Below the pieces are notes generated by a model, which had not been told where the DNA came from, ran no database searches, and was given only the letters and a program-made list of their open reading frames with translations. Shown in pieces: positions 54,726 to 63,463 of a DNA stretch of 64,000 nt (position 1 is its first letter; each line of letters begins with the position of its first letter). The stretch is taken from positions 280,911-344,910 of the forward strand of contig NZ_GG694007.1 of the NCBI RefSeq assembly GCF_000160695.1, in the 5' to 3' direction. Origin of the DNA: Centipeda flueggei ATCC 43531. GTDB lineage: Bacteria > Bacillota > Negativicutes > Selenomonadales > Selenomonadaceae. The position numbers were made by a program, and so were the translations under genes.

Positions 54726-54791
54726 ATTGTACCCTCCGTTGTTCGATATTCGTATCATACAATGGATGGAGGGGAAATGCAAGGGCCTTCT

Positions 54792-55304
54792 CTACGCCAA
54801 GTCCTCGGCAAAGCGAAGCTGGCGGCGCACATCGTTGAGGAGTTTGAAGTGGAGGGCGCGCCCCTCGCGCATGTGGCGCTCCAGTGTGCCGAACGCCCAC
54901 AGGCTGTGGATGATGTCACCGTTCTGCAGGGCAATGTCGCTCCCCGTGCCGCGCCGCCGCAGGACGAGAGCGGCGTATGCCGTGTTGATGTAGCCGATGC
55001 CGCCGCGGCGCGCATTGTACATCTTGACCGGGGTGAGGACGCAGCCGTGCAGGATGGGGAGGATGATGTTGCGGCGCCGCGCCATGAGGCGGGCGGCATT
55101 TCGCCGAATGAGGGAGAGTGCCTTGTCTTCACGCTCGGCGAGGCAGGCGAGTACGTGCTCCGGCGAAGCACAGAGCATCAGACTGTTCTCCCGGGCACAG
55201 ATCACGGCGGTTTGCGCCGTGTCCTCCTGCGTCGGGATGAGGGCGAGGATGTCCGCCGGAGCGGGCAGACGCTGCATCAGGCATTCTCTTTTCGTACGTT
55301 TCAT
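54792..55304 (-). CDS. hypothetical protein, possibly regulatory
   Basis: 170 residues from ATG 55304, after AAAGGAG (MKRTKRECLMQRLPAPADIL). Cytoplasmic, with basic regions and a beta-rich C-terminal half (NIILPILHGCVLTPVKMYNA, then GYINTAYAALVLRRRGTGSD and IALQNGDIIHSLWAFGTLER). The strand order and the 'nucleic-acid-like' basic strands recall ComK or LytTR domains, but this is only an impression and no motif is decisive. It is a single gene on the minus strand, 66 bp before Rrf2. Confidence 0.6.
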   Translation of the reverse strand: MKRTKRECLMQRLPAPADILALIPTQEDTAQTAVICARENSLMLCASPEHVLACLAEREDKALSLIRRNAARLMARRRNIILPILHGCVLTPVKMYNARRGGIGYINTAYAALVLRRRGTGSDIALQNGDIIHSLWAFGTLERHMREGRALHFKLLNDVRRQLRFAEDLA

Positions 55305-55556
55305 AGTGGATCTCCTTTGCTTTGGAATCACGGTCAAAATCATGATCTGTGACTCCATGACTCCTGCCTGCCGTTGGCGAGACGCACAGGCACGGGACAC
55401 AATGATGGATCTCCTGTTCCTTTCTGAGTGCTATTATAGAGAAAATATGTTCGCATGTAAAGAAAATTTTGCATGGCGGCTCTTCTTTTGTTTTGCTGCG
55501 GCAGGTATCTGAGTGTAAGCCGCTTACGAGAGACGAAAACGAAAGGAGTGAGATTT

Positions 55557-55772
55557 ATGGCACGCAAAGAAGCAGCAAGCAAGCTCACGCTGAAGGTGAT
55601 TACAGGGGTCGGTGCTGACGGCAAGAACCTCTATAAGAACCGCACGATTGCGGGGGTTGCTCCCGTGCTTACGGATGCGGATGCACTCGCGGTCGGACGT
55701 GGGTTCGCAGATCTGCAGAAGCACGGGCTCGATCAGGTGATGCGCACGGATACGGCTGTCCTGACGGACTGA
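55557..55772 (+). CDS. DUF1659-family protein
   Basis: 71 residues from ATG 55557, after AAAGGAG. A small beta-rich protein (KLTLKVITGVGADGKNLYKN; RTIAGVAPVLTDADALAVGR). It is encoded directly before a DUF2922 protein, a pairing I know from many Firmicutes. Function unknown. Confidence 0.82.
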   Translation: MARKEAASKLTLKVITGVGADGKNLYKNRTIAGVAPVLTDADALAVGRGFADLQKHGLDQVMRTDTAVLTD

Positions 55773-55818
55773 GTGCCGCGCGGCAGACGGTTGATGAACG
55801 CAGAAAGGAGGAATGACG

Positions 55819-56037
55819 ATGTCGACGAAGAAACAGCTCCGCATGACGCTGGCGCTCTCGACGGGCAAGAACCACACGGTCAGTCTGATGGATCCGAAGG
55901 ATGATCTGACAAAGGCGGCGGTGGAGTCCTGCCTGCAGGATGTCATCGCGAAGAAGGCGATCATGCTCGGTGAGGCATACCCTGTCTCCATCAAGGACAT
56001 CAGTGTCCAGACGGTAGACAGTTCCAAGCTTGCCTGA
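55819..56037 (+). CDS. DUF2922-family protein
   Basis: 72 residues from ATG 55819, chosen over ATG 55813 because the AAGGAGG is too close to the first. The pattern KQLRMTLALSTGKNHTVSLM and DPKDDLTKAAVESCLQDVI is that of DUF2922. Partner of the preceding DUF1659 gene. Function unknown. Confidence 0.85.
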   Translation: MSTKKQLRMTLALSTGKNHTVSLMDPKDDLTKAAVESCLQDVIAKKAIMLGEAYPVSIKDISVQTVDSSKLA

Positions 56038-56057
56038 GTACTGCATCGGCAGAGAGA

Positions 56058-56090
56058 AATACTGCATGGATGCCCATGCAGTATTTTTAT
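56058..56090 (+). terminator. terminator of the DUF1659-DUF2922 pair
   Basis: AAATACTGCATGG / CCATGCAGTATTT, a 13-bp stem followed by TTATG. Confidence 0.88.
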
Positions 56091-56170
56091 GTCTGCATCG
56101 CGCTTTCGCTGATGGAGGAGGGGAACGGCTTGCACTTTTCGTGTGTTTTTGGTAGAATCAAAGAATCACT

Positions 56171-56247
56171 GCGGTTGTAGCTCAGATGGATAGAGCATCT
56201 GCCTCCTAAGCAGAGGGTCGCGCGTTCGACTCGCGCCAATCGCACCA
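56171..56247 (+). tRNA. tRNA-Arg (anticodon CCT)
   Basis: Acceptor GCGGTTG pairs with CAATCGC. The D arm is TAGCTCAGATGGATAGAGCA. The anticodon stem TCTGC / GCAGA encloses the loop CTCCTAA with CCT at 56205-56207. The T arm is GCGCG-TTCGACT-CGCGC, and CCA is encoded. It reads AGG codons. Confidence 0.96.
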
Positions 56248-56259
56248 TGTCAGCAGACC

Positions 56260-56291
56260 AAAGACTTCTCATCGTGAGGAGTCTTTTCTAG
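56260..56291 (+). terminator. terminator after tRNA-Arg
   Basis: AAAGACTTCTC / GAGGAGTCTTT stem followed by TCTAGATTTTT. Confidence 0.85.
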
Positions 56292-56323
56292 ATTTTTCCC
56301 ACATAAGAAGGGAGCGATAGGCA

Positions 56324-57136
56324 ATGAAGAAGCAAATGGCGGCGGCACTGACGGCTGTACTCATGCTTAGCGGTGTCTCGGCGGTCCAGGCGGCGGACAT
56401 GGAGACGGTGACGGAAGCGGAGCTGCAGGATATCGCCAAGGCGGATATGGAGAGTGCGGAGCCCAAGCTTTTCCCGTGGCTGCATGTCGAGGACCATCGC
56501 CGTGCACTGCGGACGAACGGGCGTGTCATTGCGTGGACGAGCTGTCCTGAGATCAAGGTGATCGGGGATGACTACCCCGTACTGAAGCATGCCCTGCGGG
56601 ACTGGAGCAATGAGCAGAAGCGCCGGAGTGAGGATGCGGCTGAGAGTATGGAGGAGGCGGCGCGTATGTTTGTGCCCTCTGCGCCGTATTATGATTCTGT
56701 GGTGGTGGACCGCTGGGGGCGGGTTGACGAGCAGGTCGTCAGCTTTGCCCTCTCCAGCGGCACCTATGACGGCGGTGCGCATCCCCAACATGGGATTACA
56801 GGGGTGACGCTGAGTACGGAGACGGGGGAGCCGGTTTCCATTGATGCGGTGATTACGAGCCGTGATGTGCTTCTGCTCGCATTGGCGGATGCCTTCCGCA
56901 AGCAGTACCCGGGACGTGAGCAGGACCTCTTCTCACATGATATTGACGAGACACTGAATGACTATCATGATGGCGGTGACTGGCAGAAGTATATCGATTG
57001 GATGCTCGATGCGAACAATGATCTCCATGTGTTCTACAATCCGTATGATATTGCCCCGTACTCTGCGGGCGGGTTTGAGCTGACGCTGCGGCATGATGTG
57101 TATCCTGAGGTGTATCGCCGCGATCTGACAGAGTAG
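56324..57136 (+). CDS. secreted DUF3298-domain protein (RsiV/PdaC-like)
   Basis: 270 residues. The signal peptide is residues 1-23 (AVLMLSGVSAVQAA). The DUF4163/DUF3298 pattern is visible: RWGRVDEQVVSFALSSGTYD, GGAHPQHGITGVTLSTETGE and DIAPYSAGGFELTLR near the end. Domains of this type bind sugars or lysozyme, or flank peptidoglycan deacetylases; here the domain stands alone. A terminator follows. Confidence 0.82.
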   Translation: MKKQMAAALTAVLMLSGVSAVQAADMETVTEAELQDIAKADMESAEPKLFPWLHVEDHRRALRTNGRVIAWTSCPEIKVIGDDYPVLKHALRDWSNEQKRRSEDAAESMEEAARMFVPSAPYYDSVVVDRWGRVDEQVVSFALSSGTYDGGAHPQHGITGVTLSTETGEPVSIDAVITSRDVLLLALADAFRKQYPGREQDLFSHDIDETLNDYHDGGDWQKYIDWMLDANNDLHVFYNPYDIAPYSAGGFELTLRHDVYPEVYRRDLTE

Positions 57137-57154
57137 AGCCGCATCATCCAATAG

Positions 57155-57190
57155 ACAAGCCCCTCGGCATGCAGCCGAGGGGCTTTCTGT
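57155..57190. terminator. terminator between the DUF3298 and zinc-ribbon genes
   Basis: AAGCCCCTCGGC-ATGCA-GCCGAGGGGCTT then TCTG, a 12-bp perfect stem for converging genes. Confidence 0.88.
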
Positions 57191-57201
57191 ATGTGGCCTT
57201 G

Positions 57202-57465
57202 TTACTTCTTCCCGAATCCGAACAGTGCCTTGAGTCTGCTGCCGATGCCCTCCGAGGGGGGTGCATCCGTGTCGGGCACGTCGTCATAGAGGTCGGCGTT
57301 CACGACCTTCGCCGGGGGCGCGTCGTTGCGGCTCTCTGTGTCATCGTCGCCGAGAGAGAAGCCCGCGCCGTAGTTCGGCGAGAATCCCGAAATAATGGGG
57401 ATGCCGCAGTGCGGGCAGGCGGCGGCAGAGGAGGGGACGAATTTTTCACATTTTGGGCAGTACAT
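57202..57465 (-). CDS. zinc-ribbon protein
   Basis: 87 residues from ATG 57465 (MYCPKCEKFVPSSAAACPHC); ATG 57468 is also possible. Two CxxC pairs form a zinc ribbon, followed by an acidic disordered region and a basic tail (RLKALFGFGKK). It overlaps the end of the preceding DUF805-like gene by 20 bp and so belongs to its operon. Role unknown. Confidence 0.75.
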   Translation of the reverse strand: MYCPKCEKFVPSSAAACPHCGIPIISGFSPNYGAGFSLGDDDTESRNDAPPAKVVNADLYDDVPDTDAPPSEGIGSRLKALFGFGKK

Positions 57466-58588
57466 CATGGACCTCGCTTTCCTCGGACGATTCCCTTCTA
57501 CAGGATATATCGTCATTTGCGAGCAGTCGGATAATACCGATGAGCGAGAGGATGCCGCAGAGTGTCCAGAGGAGGATGCTCGGCACGCCGATCATGCTGT
57601 CCACGGCCGACTGGAGCGCGCCGGCCGTGACAGTGCTGCCCTCCATCAGGACAGGACGGGCAAACGGCAGCGGTGTGATGAGGAGCGGGAGGAGAGCGGC
57701 AAAGGAGAGGAATGCCTCATAGGGGGAATGTCCCAGTGTGCGCAGGCGCTGCCGTATGAGCGGCAGGAGGGGAAGCGGAAAGAGCACGAAGGGGAGGATG
57801 GTGAGGAGGATGATGATGGATGGAAGGATTTCCACCGTCTCCGGAATCGTTGCTGCGAGTATGATGAGGACAGTGACGATGGCCTGCAGAACGAGCTGTG
57901 CCGCCGGCGGAAGGACAAGTCCCAGGGCGAGGAGGAGGAGGAGGCTGCGGCGGATGAACGCCGTACGCGTTACCGTCCCCGCAGTGGAGAAGTACGCTGC
58001 GCGCGTGGGCGGCAGTACCTCCTCGACGGGGGGATCGCCCCAGCGGTTCGCCTCCGGTTTTCCCTTTTTGAGGAAGAGCCAGCCGAGGCAGCAGGCGAGC
58101 GGGATAAAGAGGACGAAGAAGAGGAGCAGCAATATGCCGACGCTTGCGGCGGCGGCGGAGGCGAATGCCTCCGTCATTCCGTTCCATGGGGAAAAAGACG
58201 ACCCCATCGTCTCGGTGATGATGCCGATGAAGATACAGACGGGCAGGAGCATGAGGCAGAGGATGGGAACGCAGAGGAGGAGGAGGGGCGCCGCCCAGCC
58301 GCCGCTGTATCCCAAATCGTGCAGACGCCGCACGACGGCGGGGATGGCGAGCGGCGGGATGAGCGCGTAGAGGAGGAGGTTGAGTCCGAGGAACGCGGCG
58401 ATGTAGACGGGAAAGAAGACCTCTGCCGAATTGCGGAAAAAGCCCGTCGCAGTGGATGCGGTGAGCGGGAAGAGGAGGTAGCAGAGGGCGAGCATGACAA
58501 AGAAGACGCCGCCGCTGATGACGCCGAGCGTCAGGGCGAAATCGCGCCGCGTGAGCCTGCCCGTGAGGGAAAAGAGTGTGTGATTCAT
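57446..58588 (-). CDS. double DUF805-like membrane protein
   Basis: 380 residues from ATG 58588, after GAGG. Two units, each opening with a Gly-Arg-hydrophobic pattern (SLTGRLTRRDFALTLGVISG; STAGTVTRTAFIRRSLLLLL) and containing several membrane segments. The first has RRLHDLGYSGGWAAPLLLLC, the DUF805 signature. About eight membrane segments in all. It starts 7 bp after the single DUF805 gene 58596-59102, so the three genes 57202-59102 form an operon. Function unknown. Confidence 0.75.
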   Translation of the reverse strand: MNHTLFSLTGRLTRRDFALTLGVISGGVFFVMLALCYLLFPLTASTATGFFRNSAEVFFPVYIAAFLGLNLLLYALIPPLAIPAVVRRLHDLGYSGGWAAPLLLLCVPILCLMLLPVCIFIGIITETMGSSFSPWNGMTEAFASAAAASVGILLLLFFVLFIPLACCLGWLFLKKGKPEANRWGDPPVEEVLPPTRAAYFSTAGTVTRTAFIRRSLLLLLALGLVLPPAAQLVLQAIVTVLIILAATIPETVEILPSIIILLTILPFVLFPLPLLPLIRQRLRTLGHSPYEAFLSFAALLPLLITPLPFARPVLMEGSTVTAGALQSAVDSMIGVPSILLWTLCGILSLIGIIRLLANDDISCRRESSEESEVHDVLPKM

Positions 58589-58595
58589 GGCATCC

Positions 58596-59102
58596 TCAGC
58601 TGCGCGATACGCCGCTGTCATGCGATGTATTGCTGTCTGCCTGTACAGTATCTATTTCCGCGCTGTTTGTCGTATGGATGGCAGATGTGCTGAATACAGG
58701 CATCTCAGGCTCCGTGCTGAGCGGATCCGGGCCGTAGGCGTTCGGTCCCTCCGTGCCCTTCTTGAAGATGAGGTAGAGCGCGAAGAAGAAGCTGACGACG
58801 GGGACGAAGCTCAGCAGGATGAAGAATGCCGAGAGGTCGAGGTCATGCAGACGGCGGATCGCGAGGAGATAGCCTGAGATGATGAAGGGCAGGCAGAAGA
58901 TATAGGTCGCACCGAATGCGCCCATCATGGGGAGGTCATTCCCCATCTGTGCCGCTGCCGTGCCAAAAGCGATCGCCATCAGCAGGATATAGACCGCCGT
59001 CAGGGTGAGACCGAGGGCGAGGCACCGCAGGATGTAAGCCTTGCGGTTGAGGCGCCCCTCCCACGAGAAGAACATTTCCCGAATGTTGTCGATTTGGAAC
59101 AT
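58596..59102 (-). CDS. DUF805 membrane protein
   Basis: 168 residues starting MFQIDNIREMFFSWEGRLNR. Four membrane segments with the DUF805 signature AIRRLHDLDLSAFFILLSFV, then a polar Thr/Ser-rich tail. First gene of the small operon, after AAGGAG. Upstream, TTAGGGAATC...GATTCCCAA (59127-59169) may be a minimal MITE remnant. Confidence 0.85.
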   Translation of the reverse strand: MFQIDNIREMFFSWEGRLNRKAYILRCLALGLTLTAVYILLMAIAFGTAAAQMGNDLPMMGAFGATYIFCLPFIISGYLLAIRRLHDLDLSAFFILLSFVPVVSFFFALYLIFKKGTEGPNAYGPDPLSTEPEMPVFSTSAIHTTNSAEIDTVQADSNTSHDSGVSRS

Positions 59103-59242
59103 GATGATTCTCCTTTTCGTTGATTAGGGAATCACTGTCTGCATTTCCTTCATGGAAAACGATTCCCAAGCAAGTAATCATTGTAGCATAGTCGCCTGTG
59201 ATTCACAAGAAAAAGATATGACCTAGTATTAAAAGAGAAGGA

Positions 59243-59285
59243 GGAAATAAAAAGAGCACCGCGCGTGGCGGTACTCTCTTTGCCA
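59243..59285 (-). terminator. terminator after the first GGDEF gene
   Basis: Minus strand AAAGAGAGTACCGC / GCGGTGCTCTTTTT stem, then ATTTCC. Confidence 0.8.
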
Positions 59286-59318
59286 GCAAGGCTTGATTTG
59301 ACGGCGGGCGCATATTCC

Positions 59319-61040
59319 CTACGCCGCATCGATCTCGCTCTCGGCAGAGACGGTGTTGCGGCCCTTTTTCTTGGAGCGGTAGAGGGCGCGGTCGGCGCGT
59401 GCGATGAGATCGGACAGAGGATCATCTGCACCGTGCCATGTAGAGACTCCAAAACTCAGGGTAACGCCGCCCAGCCGATGTTCGAGGATGCCGCGGAGAT
59501 GATCGCAGAAGGCGACCATGGCATCGAGGTCATAATGCAGGCCGAGGAGGACGAATTCATCACCGCCGTAACGGATGAAGAGGTGGCGGCGGTCGATCTC
59601 ATCGTGGATGATGCCGGCGATCTCCTTCAGTACATGGTCGCCTGCCAAGTGGCCGCGCGTATCGTTGATGGTCTTGAAGTGGTCGATGTCGAAGATGGCG
59701 AAGGAGAACTTGAACCCTCGCTCACGCGCGAGTTCGGCAAAATTTTCAAAGCCGCTTTCAAGCTGATGGCGGTTGTAACAGCCCGTGAGGAAATCGCGCT
59801 GTGCAGCACTCTGCGACGCTGCCAGCTCCAGTGCGAGCACCTCGTTCTTCCGCACCATTGCCGCCTGCTCCATCATCTGGAGACGGATGACGTGAAAGAT
59901 GAGCGGAACCATCGCATAGATGGAGAATATGGTGACAGAGAGCATACCGGAGAGCAGATGGTATTTCCAGTGCAGCGCATCAATGACACAGAACAGGGTG
60001 GAAGCAGCCACAGCGAATGTGCCGTAGCGGCAGGCGGGATGGAACTCCCAGTGCGAGCGTGCGAGGAAATAGATGAGCCCGAGAGAAGCGGCCAGGAGGA
60101 ACGGGTAGTAGAAATAGAGCAGCGCTGTGTACCCGCTCTTTCCTCCCATTTCAAAGACGGCTGCCGCGGCAAAGGCAGCCGCGAGGGCGTAGAGAATTTT
60201 TTGTACCTGTGTGCGGTAGTGCGGTGCGACAATCTCGTGCACGAGCAGCGCCCAGGTGATCGGCATGACGTAGAGCATGGTCAGATGCAGCTCCCACCAG
60301 AGGAGGGGCAGTCCGACGATGCGCGGGAAGAAGGAGGATATGCCTGCCGTCCACAGCATGGACGCGGCGAGGCAGGCGATGAGATAGATCTGGGTGCGGC
60401 GCAGCGCATCGCTCGGCGTGCGCCGCGAGAGATTGATGGTGAGGAATGCGATCATCGCGAGAGCGATGGAGAATGCTGCGGCATAGGTGGCGCTGGTGAG
60501 GCTGACGCTCGTGAGGAACTGCTCCGTTGTGTCAAAGGTCAGGTAGTCGACCGTTCCCAGCCAGCGCGGCTGATCGGAGTGCAGGAGCAGTGTCAGCCGC
60601 TGCCCTGCCATGGCATCACTCAAATGAACGCAGTGAAAATTGCGGCCGGTGACCGTGCCGTGTTCCGTCCAGTCGCCGTAACGGTAGACAAGGTCGCTGC
60701 CGAGGTAAACGCAGACGTCCTGATTCGCCGTGGAAAAGAGCATATTGCGCCCCAGGAAGTGCGGCGCATACGGGATCTTCCATGACAGACAGACCGTGTG
60801 TATCCCCTCTGGAATCGGCGGCCGCGTTGGGTACGAATAAGGATGCCACACCAGATCGTCGGCACGGAAATTCTCACGATCCGGCAGAGCCATGTCCTCG
60901 ATGACGGCATACTCCGCCGTCAGTCGGGGATCGAGGGGCGTCGCGAGCATCTGCCAGGTGCATAGGATCACGGCAGTCAACAGAGCGAGGCACAGAAATG
61001 TCCACACATTGCCATGCAGAAACGATCGGATATGGGTCAT
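59319..61040 (-). CDS. membrane diguanylate cyclase (GGDEF) with extracytoplasmic sensor, paralogue 1
   Basis: 573 residues from ATG 61040, after GAGGGAGGTG; the longer frame runs back into intergenic DNA. One membrane segment (about 10-30), an extracytoplasmic domain (to about 190; KIPYAPHFLGRNMLFS, CVYLGSDLVYRYGD), seven membrane segments (190-395), a short coiled coil, then a GGDEF domain with intact RYGGDEFVLL and DIDHFKTINDTRGHLAGDHV. The layout is that of 7TMR-DISM sensors. It should make cyclic di-GMP in response to an extracellular ligand. Its paralogue is encoded upstream on the same strand. Confidence 0.9.
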   Translation of the reverse strand: MTHIRSFLHGNVWTFLCLALLTAVILCTWQMLATPLDPRLTAEYAVIEDMALPDRENFRADDLVWHPYSYPTRPPIPEGIHTVCLSWKIPYAPHFLGRNMLFSTANQDVCVYLGSDLVYRYGDWTEHGTVTGRNFHCVHLSDAMAGQRLTLLLHSDQPRWLGTVDYLTFDTTEQFLTSVSLTSATYAAAFSIALAMIAFLTINLSRRTPSDALRRTQIYLIACLAASMLWTAGISSFFPRIVGLPLLWWELHLTMLYVMPITWALLVHEIVAPHYRTQVQKILYALAAAFAAAAVFEMGGKSGYTALLYFYYPFLLAASLGLIYFLARSHWEFHPACRYGTFAVAASTLFCVIDALHWKYHLLSGMLSVTIFSIYAMVPLIFHVIRLQMMEQAAMVRKNEVLALELAASQSAAQRDFLTGCYNRHQLESGFENFAELARERGFKFSFAIFDIDHFKTINDTRGHLAGDHVLKEIAGIIHDEIDRRHLFIRYGGDEFVLLGLHYDLDAMVAFCDHLRGILEHRLGGVTLSFGVSTWHGADDPLSDLIARADRALYRSKKKGRNTVSAESEIDAA

Positions 61041-61158
61041 GGGGGACACCTCCCTCTCGCGGATGGAAACGTGCAACAGAATATGCAATGTTCCTTTTGA
61101 AACATTATAACATATTGGGTTACTATAAAACAATAGAAAAAAAGATTCTTTCAAGTGT

Positions 61159-61282
61159 AAGGAATCGCTGATAAACAGCCCCTCACGTTGGCGCAGATGT
61201 TTCGTCGCGGCGGAGTTGCTGACAAGAATCGGGCAGCAGAGATGCGTCAAGAGACGGTGCCGGAATGATCCGTGCTTCCGTC
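61159..61282 (-). mobile_element. degraded MITE copy
   Basis: Starts TAAGGAATCGCTGATAAAC and ends near GATCCGTGCTTCCGTCAG. The central hairpin is mostly lost and the remainder diverged. It lies in the 480-bp gap between the two GGDEF genes, together with a terminator and an intact copy. Confidence 0.5.
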
Positions 61283-61287
61283 AGGCA

Positions 61288-61318
61288 AAACACAAAAAAA
61301 GGGCGCCGCCGCGCCCCT
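61288..61318 (-). terminator. terminator of the second GGDEF gene
   Basis: Minus strand GGGGCGC-GGC-GGCGCCC followed by TTTTTTT at about 61300-61294. It lies beyond the MITE that abuts the gene's stop codon. Confidence 0.8.
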
Positions 61319-61355
61319 TGTGGGTGTCATGGTTTTTTTCGGCATTCGCGCAGAT

Positions 61356-61524
61356 TTAGGGAAGCACTGATAAATTCAGCACCGCCGTCTTAGTACATCT
61401 TTTTCCCCCTGTCTGTGCCGACAAATCCTCCACATAGCTTTTGCTATGCGTCCGGTTTGTCTCCTTGACAGGACAAAAAATCTGCACCAATTCGACGGAC
61501 TTCATTTTATCAGCGATTCCCTAA
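61356..61524 (+). mobile_element. MITE-like element, copy 4 (subtype 2)
   Basis: A 169-bp element, TTAGGGAAGCACTGATAAAT to CAGCGATTCCCTAA. The central hairpin (CCTGTCTGTGCCGACAAATC...TCCTTGACAGG) matches the inverted copy at 44226. Its right end overlaps the stop codon of the GGDEF gene that begins at 63239. Confidence 0.75.
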
Positions 61525-63239
61525 CAGCACTCCGCCTCGTCCTCTTTGGAGACGGCATTGCGTCCCTTCTCCTTGGAACAGTAAAGCGCACGGTCAGCAC
61601 GTTCCATCAGATCGTGCATGGTATCGCCTGCCCCATGCCACGCCGATACACCGAAGCTTATCGTGATGCCGTCCATGGTCTCTGCGACGGCACAGCGCAG
61701 GGATTCGCAGAACGCTGCCATCTGTGTGAGGTCGTGATGGAGGGCGAGGAGGATGAACTCGTCGCCGCCGTAGCGGATGAAAATGTGGCGGCGGTCGATC
61801 TTGTCCTGTACGATTTCGGCGACACCCTGCAGGACGTGATCACCGCCGAGATGTCCGTGCGTGTCGTTGACCTCCTTGAAGTGGTCGATGTCGAAGATGG
61901 CATAGGAGAGCGCAAAATGATTTTTTTCGGCAAGATGGGAGAACTGGCTGAAGCTCGGCTGGAGCTGCAAACGATTGAATGCGCCCGTGAGAAAGTCGTG
62001 TTTTGCCTCCTCCTGCGTCTCCTGCAGTTCGCGTGAGAGGGTGCTGTTCTCCCGGACGAGCTGCGCTTCCTGCATCATCTGTTCGCGGATGAGGTAGAAG
62101 ACGAATGGGATGATGGCGTAGATCGAGAAAACTGTTGCTGAGAGTGTCGAGGTGAAGAGATGATACTCGAAATGGAGGGCATCGATCGCGACAAAGATCA
62201 TCAGCGAGACCGCTGCGATCGTTCCGTAGCGGCAGGCGGGATGCTTTGCCCATGAGGTGCCCAGGAGAACGAAGATGGGGTAGAGGAAGGTGACGGCGAG
62301 GATGGGGTAGAAGGCAAAGAGCATATTCATATAGCCGTTCAGCCCGAGTGCCTCCGCCGTTGTTGCGACGGCGAAGAGTGCGCCGTAGAGACCAAAGATG
62401 CCGGTCAGAGAATGCTTGTAGTTCGGCGGACTGATGTGTTCGATGATCTTGATGAAAAGCATCGGCATGAGGTAGAGCATGATGAAGTGGAGCTCCGCCC
62501 AGACCTGCGTCGTGCCGAAGAGTCGGGGGAAGACTGAGGAGGTGCCCGTCGCCCAAAAGATGATGCTCAGGAGGAAGGCAATGAGGTAAAGCTGCAGATG
62601 CCGTCGTCGGATATAACCGCGCCAGATGATATCCATGACGAGGAAGGCGATGAGTGCAGCGGCGATGGCAAGGCTCGCCGTGTAGATGGCATCGCTGATG
62701 CTGATTTTCTGGAAGAGGGTCAGCTCGCTGCCAATGAAGAAATAGTCTACGCTGCCAAGCCACCGGGCATAGTTCGTATGCAGGAGGAAAGTGATGCGTT
62801 TCCCCGCGAGGGACTGCTTCGCGTCGATGAAGTGCAGGGTGCGCCCATAGGGGTTGTGGAAACCGTCCCATTGACCGGTGGTGTAGATCAGACGGTCATC
62901 GAGGTAGACGCAGAGGTTCTGATTCGTCGTCGCCGCGAGGATGTGATCAATGGAGAGAGGTATATCCTGCGGGATCTCCCACGAGAGATAGACCGCCTTC
63001 ACATCGTCGGCAAGGGGGGGCACGGGGGACGTATAGGACTGCCAGTCCTGCTCCGCCGCGTGGAAACCAAGGATGTCGTTATGTGTGAGATCCTTGCCGA
63101 CGAGGGCGTACGAGCGAGCCAGATCAGTATACGGCATGGTATTGAGCAGCTGCCAGGCAAAGGCCATGGACCCGATGATTGCGGCGAACGCAGCCAGTCC
63201 AATGGCATTTTTCAGCGCGTGCTGTGCGGCTTCCTTCAT
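61521..63239 (-). CDS. membrane diguanylate cyclase (GGDEF) with extracytoplasmic sensor, paralogue 2
   Basis: 572 residues. Same layout as paralogue 1: membrane segment at about 12-32, extracytoplasmic domain (LSWEIPQDIPLSIDHILAAT, CVYLDDRLIYTTGQW), seven membrane segments, coiled coil, then GGDEF with RYGGDEFILL and DIDHFKEVNDTHGHLGGDHV. The active site is intact. The TAG stop belongs to the terminal repeat of the MITE at 61356-61524. The pair looks like a tandem duplication with diverged sensor halves. Confidence 0.9.
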   Translation of the reverse strand: MKEAAQHALKNAIGLAAFAAIIGSMAFAWQLLNTMPYTDLARSYALVGKDLTHNDILGFHAAEQDWQSYTSPVPPLADDVKAVYLSWEIPQDIPLSIDHILAATTNQNLCVYLDDRLIYTTGQWDGFHNPYGRTLHFIDAKQSLAGKRITFLLHTNYARWLGSVDYFFIGSELTLFQKISISDAIYTASLAIAAALIAFLVMDIIWRGYIRRRHLQLYLIAFLLSIIFWATGTSSVFPRLFGTTQVWAELHFIMLYLMPMLFIKIIEHISPPNYKHSLTGIFGLYGALFAVATTAEALGLNGYMNMLFAFYPILAVTFLYPIFVLLGTSWAKHPACRYGTIAAVSLMIFVAIDALHFEYHLFTSTLSATVFSIYAIIPFVFYLIREQMMQEAQLVRENSTLSRELQETQEEAKHDFLTGAFNRLQLQPSFSQFSHLAEKNHFALSYAIFDIDHFKEVNDTHGHLGGDHVLQGVAEIVQDKIDRRHIFIRYGGDEFILLALHHDLTQMAAFCESLRCAVAETMDGITISFGVSAWHGAGDTMHDLMERADRALYCSKEKGRNAVSKEDEAECC

Positions 63240-63379
63240 AGGGGTTCATTTCTCCTGCGTTGTTCTCCAATAAGGGATAAATGAAATAAATGTCAATATA
63301 CCACTGCATTATATCATAAAATACGGGTGCGTGTGGGAAAAAAATGAGAAAAGAGCAGGTCGTACGTTTACCAAGAGAA

Positions 63380-63424
63380 AAGAGACTGCGATATGAAGGT
63401 GTCCACCTCGTACGACAGTCTCTT
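63380..63424. terminator. terminator between the phosphohexomutase and GGDEF genes
   Basis: AAGAGACTG / CAGTCTCTT outer stem with an inner inverted repeat (AAGGTG-TCCACCT), 40 bp after the mutase stop on the minus strand, followed there by TTCTCTT. Confidence 0.65.
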
Positions 63425-63463
63425 GTGCCTTTCCCTCACGTGGGCGGCTGACATGGATGTGTT

